Source: Gnetum montanum (lineage: Eukaryota; Streptophyta; Gnetopsida; Gnetales; Gnetaceae). From it: a stretch of 64,000 nt of DNA. Location: assembly GCA_015680685.1 (NCBI GenBank), contig MNCI01022150.1, positions 84,142 to 148,141 on the forward strand. The letters run 5' to 3'. The translations under genes and the position numbers were made by a program. This document shows positions 56,160 through 64,000 of the stretch, piece after piece (position 1 is the first letter of the stretch; each line of letters opens with the position of its first letter). The notes under the pieces are model-generated. The model ran no database searches and had not been told where the DNA came from. It saw nothing but the letters and a program-made list of their open reading frames with translations.

Positions 56160-57720
56160 AAATTCTTGAGTCACCCCTAGTATCCACACTGGATCCATGT
56201 TAGCCAACATGGAAGAGGTGATGCCTAACATGGAAGAATTAAGGGAGCCTAATTTTTACCAATTTTGTCACTTTTGGCTATGCATGTGCATTTCAAGGGT
56301 TGTCAGTGCCAATTGTTGATGCCTAAGATCAAATTTTAATCATTTTGAGGGTTGTAAGATGGTTTTTGGGCTCTCCCCTCTGGTTCCAAGCTAAATCCAC
56401 ATTATCTAGCATGGAAGAGGTGATCCTCAATGTGGGGAATCAAAGAAGGATAATTTTGGACTATTTTAGTTAACTTCTAGAAATTTGGTAGCTTTCAAAA
56501 GGGTTGGATTACTTTTGGAAGTTAATTTCTATGCAAATTCTACTAGTTTTGGATTCACCCCTTCCATCCACACTAGGGGTGGGTTGCTCAGCATGGATAA
56601 GATCCTCCCTTACATGGAAGAACATTAGGATGTTGATTTTTATTCATTTTTGGAAGTATGATGGCTTCTAGAAGGGTTGTCAAGGTTTTGGTGCAAGTAC
56701 AAGGTAATTTTTTGTTGTTTGGGTGTATCTGGGGTTCCTTATGAACCTTCCTAGCTGCGTCCATGCTAACCATCATGGATGAGATCTCCTCCAACATGGA
56801 TAGACCAAAAATCTCATATTTAGGCCCTTTTGACATTGAATCGACTATGCATGTCAACTTTCGGGGTTGTAGGAGTCAATTGTCAAGATTTAGTGCCAAG
56901 ATCCACCATTTTGAAGGCTCCTAGGTGCCTCATGAAGTCAAACCCCCTTCTTCCACACTGGGCATGATGGTCCCAATGTGGATGAGAGGGGGATGGTAGT
57001 TTTGTGTTATTTTTTATAAATTTTTGGGGACTTGGAGGCTCCAAAAGGTTTCAATAGGGTTTAGAGGGGTCTAGGGTAGGTTATTAGATTCTTTTTGGTT
57101 ATAAATTAGGTTTTCTTGCATACCCCCTAGGCTTCCACATTGGCTCCATGCTAGGAAACATGGAGGGAGGGTTCACCAATGTGGAAAAGGTCATGGATGC
57201 AAAATTGACTCATTTTAAGCCCAAACTAAGCTACTAAAGGCTGTCAAGAATTGTTAAGGTTGAAAAATGACTACTAAGTAGTTGATTTTGGCAGTTTTGG
57301 TCATCCCCCCATTCAACCACACTAGATCCATGCTAGATAGCATGAATGAGGCCTTCCCCATCATGGATCAACCAAATCCCAAGGTTTTGAGCACTTTTGA
57401 ATAGATTTGATGATGAGCTTTCAGGGCTACTAGGGGTGATTGGAAGGATTCTAGGTCTTGTGGGCCCCACTTTAGGGATCAAATTTGGGCTAGATGGGAA
57501 ACAGGGGACAAGAATAGGTGTTACCCCTTTGATCCATGCTAGGCATGATTAATCCAACATGAAATTCCAAAATACCAAGTTTTAACTAAATCTAACCCCC
57601 TGTTAGAGCCCAGGGTTGAATGAGGTAGGTTATAGCTATCAAAAATAGCAAGGAACTTCATTTTTTAAGGATTCAAAAGGTGGGAAGCATGCATCCATGC
57701 TACCTAGCATGGATGCCTGG
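56160..57720. repeat. Degenerate array with CCATGCTAG palindromes, period about 180 bp
   Basis: Roughly nine loose units. Each centres on a short two-part palindromic phrase such as TCCATGCTA..AACATGGA or CCACACTGG..CCAATGTGGA followed by GAGG and, some 20-30 bp on, a second ACATGGAA-type word. Centres lie near 56180, 56395, 56570, 56760, 56950, 57140, 57310, 57530 and 57690. The last has ATCCATGCTACCTAGCATGGAT. Similar phrases occur in the LTRs at 48540-48680 and 51170-51240. Between centres are T-rich stretches with little conservation. Confidence 0.6.
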
Positions 57721-58154
57721 GGTTTAAGGCTAAAATTTGATTTTAGGTGTTTAAGAAATCTAATCCCCAAGACAAAAGTGATAGCATATGATGGGATCCA
57801 TAGCCCAAAATTCAAAAATTTTGAAACTTAAACTTATCTCCCACCATTATCAACATGTAAAAGCCTTTTTCCCCTTTATACTTTAGTGCACTTTGAGTTC
57901 CCATGCACCAAATTGGAAAGAGGGGCTTATGGGTAGGCATTTAGGTTTTGCTTTGATTTTTAATGTTAAAACTTTTAGAAGTTTTAACCATAATTTTAGT
58001 CTTGGAAAAAGCACATTGGAAAAGAGCTCAATTAAATATTTTTTCTACAAATTCTATCTACTCATAGTGTAAAAACATCATACCTCTCCCTCAGCCAGTG
58101 TAGAACCTTCATCCCTTCAGATTTTCTGGCTTCCTTAGTGTCAGTGTTGCAAAG
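57721..58154. other. Leader-like sequence before the multi-exon reading frame
   Basis: No gene. It could be promoter or 5' untranslated sequence of the frame that begins at 58155; no clear TATA box is seen. Confidence 0.3.
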
Positions 58155-61100
58155 ATGAAGCAGCATGGAGGCAAGAGTAAGAATCTAGGGATTCAAAAGG
58201 TAGATGAGACTTCCTAGACCATCTCTAAAATTTCCAGGCTAATCTCCATATAAGCTCCTTCCATGGCCACTCCAAGGTAGGCCAATTCCAGTCATTTTTC
58301 TTGCTTTTTGGTTGTTTTTCCTTGTTTTCCTAACTAGGGTAGGGCCATTTTTGTTAGATAGGGAATGGGTAGAATGCAATTTTGACAAAATCCAACCTCA
58401 TATTTTAGATTTTTTAAGGTAAATATATGGTAATTTTGATATTTTGGCCTTTCTAAATTCAATTTTCAAAGTTAGGTTTCCTATTTTATGTGCTTTTATG
58501 ATTAATTTTGAGGATGGGGTCATTTTTGTTAGATCCAGATCATATTGGTCAAAATTTAATTCCAAAAAAATTCCCACCCTTATTTTGAATTTTTTTTATG
58601 TAGGTTTAAGGTATAATGATTGATTGCACTCTAATTTATGATGAAACAAAATTAAGTTGTACAAATTTTTATGTGTTTTTTGGATGCTTTTGATGCAAAA
58701 AAGTAGGCAAAGCTATGAATTTTTTAATAAGAAAATGGAAAAGTATGGCTATAATCTATCGTTTTGAGTTTATAGATCTTCATTTAAGCTTTCTTTTGGT
58801 TGTGGTCCCATTCAATTTTGGTTTGTAACGACGAAGTTTATGGCTATTTTAGTGAGGTTGTGCAGTTAGGTCTTTTGTGACATTTTTCAAAATTTCATGT
58901 AAATTCACAAATTTTTTCTAGGTAAACGGCAAGGTTTTTGTCCATTTTTCTACTATGGTTATGTAGGTTATGACTTCATCTTTCCAATAGAGATGGATTC
59001 ACTCTATTTAGATTTAAAACAAATTTTTAATGAATTTTTTGTTAAACTCATGCAAAAAAGGGTTTTCAAATGACAGCTAGGTTACTACTCGGTTTTTCAT
59101 GCTTTTTGTTATAACGGCTTTGATTTTTGAGCTATGTTTTTATTTAAAAGATCATGATCTCAAGATTCTTTCTATGGTGAAATGACTAAAATTAGAGTTA
59201 AAACAAATTTTTTACTACAATCGCTTGATTTAGGGCTTTTTTGTGGATGGTCAAGTTACTACTATGTTTGTGCTATTTTCTATCAAATCCTCTAAGAATT
59301 TTCAGAGTCTCTAGTCATGGACATGTAGCTCATGATTTTAAGCTTCAAATGGTGGTGGAATCATTAGATTTAGAGCTATGGTTAATTTTTCACAAATTTT
59401 CCCGTATGGTCGCACAAGTAGAGGTTTTTTTTTTCTTGGTTGTAACAATGTATCCCTTGGGGATGGGCATCATAGACATGCCTAGAAATTTTTCTTGTCA
59501 ATGGCCCATGCACTTGGGGATGCCAAAAGATGTTAATTATGCTCTAAGATTTGTTTTATGGGAAATGAAAATTTTTACTATTTTTAGACATGCCTAGAAA
59601 TTTTTCTTATCAATGGCCCATGCACTTGGGGATGCCAAAAGATGTTAATTATGCTCTAAGATTGGTTTTATGGGAAATTAAAATTTTTACTATTTTTAGT
59701 ATGCTATTTTCTTGTTGTTTTCCAAGTTTTAAGGCTATTTCTATGTCAACATGGTTTTGGATTAAAGCATGATTTTTGGCTATAATGCGTAATGGGTATA
59801 AGGGTTGTAATGATGCTGTTGTAGAATTGTTGAATAAATTTGGATGAACACCTTATATTTTTTTACAGGGGCTAATTTCACCCCTAATTATGATGTTTTG
59901 CAAATTTGAAAAGAAATCTTAAGTAGTTATGATATATTTGTTTCCCCATTCAGGCCCCTACTGAAGCCCATACTCATCATAGTTGAGTTGATGTACATTT
60001 TGTGCTTCATTGGCCACCCTAATGCAAACACCCGTTTGCTTGATATGACATTGGAGAGGGGTTCTCTTTGGTTCCATCTAGGGGAGGGGCAATTCCTTAC
60101 CTACACCCTGCAATACTTCAATGTGATGTTGTGGTCACACTTGTTTGCTAATATAGTTGGGGTCATAGTGGAGACACTGAGGCCTTAGGCATCTAGCCTA
60201 ATCACCAAATTCATCACTAATGATCCATTCCCTTAGGCAATAGGATAAGTAGTAAACCTCATTGGCACATGCTACCTTTCAGATATATGGACTATGCTAG
60301 AGTGCCATTAGTATAATGCTGACAATACTTTGATAGTCACATAGAGAGTCCACACATTATTTCAAAACCTACATGGCACCTTATACCATCTATAGGGGTA
60401 AGCATGATTGTTGTAGTGTTTTTTTATGTTTTTGGCTTTGTTGGTTAAGTTACCTTTTCTAATTTGTTGATTTTAGGCACTACTTGTATGTACAGGATCA
60501 ATGATTAAGGCTTGATCACCAATGATCAAACCTTGGTGGTGGTTCAAACTGCCTTAGATGTACTCACCAAGGACCCCCAAATTAGAGCTATTTTATATGG
60601 ATAGTTAAAAGGGAAATTTGATAAATACACTAAAGACTTTAACCCTATCTACAAAAAGTGTGTGGCCAACAAGATGATACACAATTGGTGGGTGGATCCC
60701 AAGGATTAGGCCGTTGTAACTAGGACCTCTGCACAAGCTACATTGAGCAAGAAGAAGAAAGGTAAACACAAGGGTTGTAATGTCTAATGCTTTATGGTTA
60801 CTAAGGTTTTAAGTGTTCTATTTTTTTAACTAGTTGTTAGACATTCCTATGTTGATGCTAAATGTTTTTTTGTTTTCTTACAAGACCTTCCACCTCTGTA
60901 GATGTCACCTTATCAATTTTAGAACATCATGAGGATACCTTCATCCTATAAGTTGATGAGGTGATACTAGCACATGAGTAGTTGAGGAGATATGTGCCTA
61001 GATACATTCAAGTAAAGATTGAGCATGTAGGTTTGTTTGATGTGTTCATGGCACCTATCCCTTCCATCCCTATTATAGAGATGTTGAATGTCATCAACTC

Positions 61101-63337
61101 CTTCAATGAAGAAGCTGATCATTTCAGCACCACAGTTTGAGATGTGCCAATTACCATACCCATTGATGAGGCACCTTTTGTAACTTTTTTGGTGTTCCTA
61201 CTAATGGGACAAAGGTTTACACCAGAATAGTAAATGAAGCGGGCCATCATGAGTAAGTTTTGAAGTGGTTCAGTGCTAGTAAGAGCCACTTCAAGCTTTC
61301 CATGGATAGCTTTATGAACCTTGAGGCAAAGACATCATATCCTTTGTTTAGGTCTCATGCATTTCCAAAACTATTATTATAAAAGAAGGTAATTAGCTTT
61401 GCCCAGTGGTGGACCTTTAAGAAGGTCATGATAGAGGGTACCAGATTCAACTAGGTGGCTTCTTTGGCTGTTGGGCTTCAAGAGGAGATTCTTAAACTCC
61501 ACGATGATAACTCTACCATAATCCACATGCACTTTACATTCTTTATAGGTTATTTGAAGAGGTTTGTGGAGTTTCTAGTGGTGTGGAGGAATGGATGATG
61601 GATTGCCCAAGACTTAGACCAACTTTCTAGAACTTGGGTAAAGAACATTTATCCAACCATGCAAGCCCAGAATCCACCATATGAGATGGATGATCCATTT
61701 TTTGTTACCACCAAGGATCCTAGTGGTAGGTGGTGTGAATCCCCTGACAGCATAGGGAATGAGCCCCTCATGATTTTGGTGAGTGTCTTGGAGGTTGTCA
61801 GTTACATAGAGAAGCCAAAGATGTGGCCAAGGCCAAGCTTAAGAGGTCTGTAGAGGAGGCACCGCTAGTGTCAAAGCAACCCACCTAGAAGAATCTTAAG
61901 CTTAAGCTTAAAACATCACATTAGGTAGTCACAAGTATGTTTTATCTATGTTTTGGCTATTTTATGTTTTAAGATTTATAGCTATGTTATGGTTTCATGT
62001 GCTAATCAATTTTAATGTGCTATGGTTATAGATAAGCATTGGGACATGGTAGCCCAAGCTACCATAGAGAAGGAAGCATAAAGGCATGCAACTGGAAGAA
62101 CAAAGGCATGCAACTACTACAGCAGAGGAAGAACAAAGGCATGTAGATGAGGCACTCTTATAGCATCATGAGCTTGAAGGCTTAGCTAGCGTAGATATAG
62201 ATAATCTAGATGCCTTGTTCAATGAGGCAATTCCAAATACATCCCCCATCATCATCCTCGAAGAGAGAGAGGAGGAGGTAGGTATGCACATGACTCAATG
62301 CTTCTCATTATATCATACAGTTTTAAGTTTGGCCTTTGTTCTAACTGCACGATAATTGTTATGCTTATAGTAGTTCTAGAATCATTAGTGAAGGCCCCTA
62401 TCCTTGCGCTTTGCATGAAACCATGGGCAAAGGTCTTGGACAATATGGAGTTTGTGTGTGGGATGGCCACGGACATCATCAATGTTGCAACAAGTTACAC
62501 CCAAGATAGGAAAGAACTTCATTTTCTATGCCTTAGTTGTTCTTGCTATGTTATAAGTTATGTTTGCATTATGGCTATTTTATGTTGTAAACTATGTTTA
62601 TGATTTTTTTTATGGTTATGTGTTACTTGCAATGTCATTTGTGGAGTGGGATCCCAGCCGAGACATGGAGATTGACTCCTTGCCAAAGCTTTCCTTTGAT
62701 TTACAAAGTGTATGCTTGAAGTTGTACAAAATTGCTACTAACCTAGCAATGTCATACATGAAAACTTCATGGAAGATGGAGAGGTCCAATGAATGCCTAT
62801 GGAAGCAAGTTATGGCCTTGAGGGAGGAGACTCAATGGTATGCTACTACTATTAGGGAACTCTAGGAATGCAAGGCCTTGTAGAAGCCCAAGTAACTAAC
62901 TCGAAGAACTTGCGAACTAGAGAAATTACATGGGCCTACTACTAGCATACCATCCATGACAAGCTGGCACTATCATAGGAGATGGCAAAGTACTGGATGT
63001 AAATGGATCTCGTATCCTAGAAGGACAAGCACTGGAAAGATCACTGTGCATGGGTCCTAGAGTGGGGTAAGACATAAAAGGATCATAAAAAATAGTATAA
63101 GGCTAATCGAAAGGCCTACTTGAAGTGGCTCAAAGAAGAGTCAGTTGAACAATGCAAGAGAAAGTTGTTCATTCAAGGGATTCAAGCAAAGAGTGCCTAC
63201 TAGCTCTTTGAGAGCACTCTCATGGTGGAGAAATTTCCTACTCCTTAGATCACCACTATTGTAGGTGAGACTTTAGCTACTACCATCACTCGAGAACCAC
63301 ATACTTGGACCATAGTAAATAGAACTAGCATCCTCAC
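58155..63337 (+). pseudogene. Decayed multi-exon reading frame of unknown identity beside a Tat-like LTR
   Basis: I do not recognise the product. Six plausible GT-AG introns can be drawn: 58277-59953, 60398-60476, 60762-60884, 61925-62031, 62278-62370 and a last one ending at 62657 whose donor is damaged (AT for GT near 62506). The introns are T-rich, the exons are not. Exons read: MKQHGGKSKNLGIQKVDETS; ELMYILCFIGHPNANTRLLDM, EGQFLTYTLQYFNVMLWSH; TNDQTLVVVQTALDVLTKDP, KGKFDKYTKDFNPIYKKCV; RRYVPRYIQVKIEHVGLFDV, SHFKLSMDSFMNLEAKTSY, MQAQNPPYEMDDPFFVTTKD; a Glu/His/Ala-rich helical part; and FDLQSVCLKLYKIATNLAMS, CLWKQVMALREETQW, which look like coiled coil. Many stops are TAG/TAA for CAG/CAA. 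It ends against the LTR at 63338. It may be an extra ORF of the element or a captured host gene. Confidence 0.5.
59474..59697. repeat. 112-bp tandem duplication within the first intron
   Basis: Copies 59474-59585 and 59586-59697 differ at only about three sites. The duplication produces a repeated open frame (MPRNFSxQWPMHLGMPKDVNYALR) on the plus strand that is not a gene. The near-identity marks it as much younger than the decay around it. Confidence 0.85.
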
Positions 63338-64000
63338 TGAAACAACACAAAATTTTGGGTCCCAAAGTCTTGACTGCGAATTTGACCAAGTCTCAAAATC
63401 GTAGCACTTTGCCCAAATTTTTCTAAGTGTTGGACTACATTCCCACTACTAGGACTACACTCTAGAGCATAGTCAACATCATTAATTTATAATAGCCAAT
63501 TTTGGAAGATTTTTTCTTAAGTGTCAGAATGATGACATAAGTTGCAAATTTTTCTAAGTATTGGACTATGGTCTAGAGTGTAGTTAGTGTAGTCAACACA
63601 CAATAGCTAGTTTTGCAAGATTTTTTCTAAGTGTTAGAATAATGATACAAGCTGTAGATTTTTCTAAGTGTTGGAATATGCTCCCTCTACTAGGACTATG
63701 CTCTAGAGTGTAGTCAACGTAATCCACATAAACCACCAGTTTTACAAAATTTTTTCTACCAGGACTATGCTCTAGAGCATAGCAAGGGGATCAAGCATGG
63801 TAAGGGGTCAAGCATAGTCACCAGACTTAGAAAACTTTTTGCACTTTTTCTAGAAATCTTTGAACTTAGAAAATTTTCTAAATTTTTCTTGTTTCCTAGT
63901 GAATGCCTAGCCTAACTCCACATCCCAACTACCCTAGAGCATAGTCCCACCTATCGCACCACCATGTGGCACCCCATCCACATTTTGGTCTAACCCTAGC
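63338..64000 (+). mobile_element. Tat-like LTR entering the right edge, partial
   Basis: Starts TGAAACAACACAAAATTTTGGG, as the E1 LTR (TGAAACACCACCAAATC). The 63421-63800 stretch repeats the E1 U3 wording (CTAAGTGTTGGACTA, CTCTAGAGCATAGTCAAC, CTAGTTTTGCAAGATTTTTT) with spacings alternating near 36 and 74 bp. The last 40 bases match E1 at 6470-6508, just upstream of the TATA box, so the promoter lies right outside the window. Whether it is a 5' or a 3' LTR cannot be told: no purine tract precedes it. Confidence 0.7.
63421..63800 (+). repeat. Hairpin repeat array of the right-edge LTR
   Basis: AAGTGTT-type anchors near 63425, 63519, 63555, 63629 and 63666, with GACTATGCTCTAGAGCATAGT-like self-complementary words (CTCTAGAG centre) at 63450-63475, 63693-63715 and 63763-63782. 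It is related to the E1 array but with a tighter palindrome. Confidence 0.7.

Noticed and set aside
59241-59772. Repeated open frames of 118 and 60 residues
   Set aside because: They come from the 112-bp tandem duplication within an intron-like region and have no gene-like residue pattern.

Overview
The window is a piece of a large, repeat-dominated plant nuclear genome. It has no bacterial, organellar or intact protein-coding gene. Nearly all recognisable coding sequence is reverse transcriptase, RNase H, integrase, protease or gag of Ty3/gypsy LTR retrotransposons. These copies carry many stop codons (mostly TAG/TAA where CAG/CAA is expected), CpG loss and frameshifts. Long-lived, heavily decayed copies nested in one another, with 3' noncoding segments of 1-2 kb, suggest a gymnosperm or another giant-genome seed plant; that is inference, not proof.

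Two retrotransposon families account for most of the window. Family 1 is Athila-like: FMDDF reverse transcriptase box, HPKGCCP gag knuckle, a tRNA-Asp-type primer site, and LTRs that begin TGATGA and end TCATCA. Copies: a 3' end with LTR at 1-1045 (+); element A at about 7401-16556 (-, lacking its 3' LTR); element B at 28907-36890 (-, both LTRs and an ACATT target duplication); and element C at about 43359-46470 (+, no LTRs, most of pol deleted). Family 2 is Tat-like: YVDD box and two successive RNase H domains, with LTRs starting TGAAACA. Copies: E1 at 1046-7118 (+), interrupted by the family 1 LTR; element D with two successive 3' ends at about 47535-55440 (-); and an LTR entering the right edge at 63338 (+). 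Family 2 has a 30-bp TTAAACTRG repeat between integrase and LTR, and its LTR carries a tandem array of hairpin-forming units upstream of a TATA box.

Other content: an alpha-tubulin pseudogene fragment (18701-19130), followed by a 469-bp segment bounded by single Ns that is mostly the exact reverse complement of its left neighbour, almost certainly an assembly artefact; an LTR-like promoter region (19838-21200); a 134-bp tandem array (21230-22050); a 440-bp tandem duplication (24220-25095); a long array of about 210 bp units (25745-28640); a decayed gene-like region ending in a dead Ulp1/C48 protease domain (37080-41150); a palindromic array (56160-57720); and a decayed multi-exon open reading frame of unknown identity with apparent GT-AG introns and a helical C-terminal part (58155-63337), lying directly against a family 2 LTR.

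The elements would once have worked as usual: LTR promoter, tRNA-primed reverse transcription, integrase insertion. All five integrases are now damaged, each at a different catalytic position. The items most worth following up are the intron-bearing reading frame beside the LTR, the copy-specific palindromes upstream of the LTR TATA boxes, and the internally inverted gag of element B.
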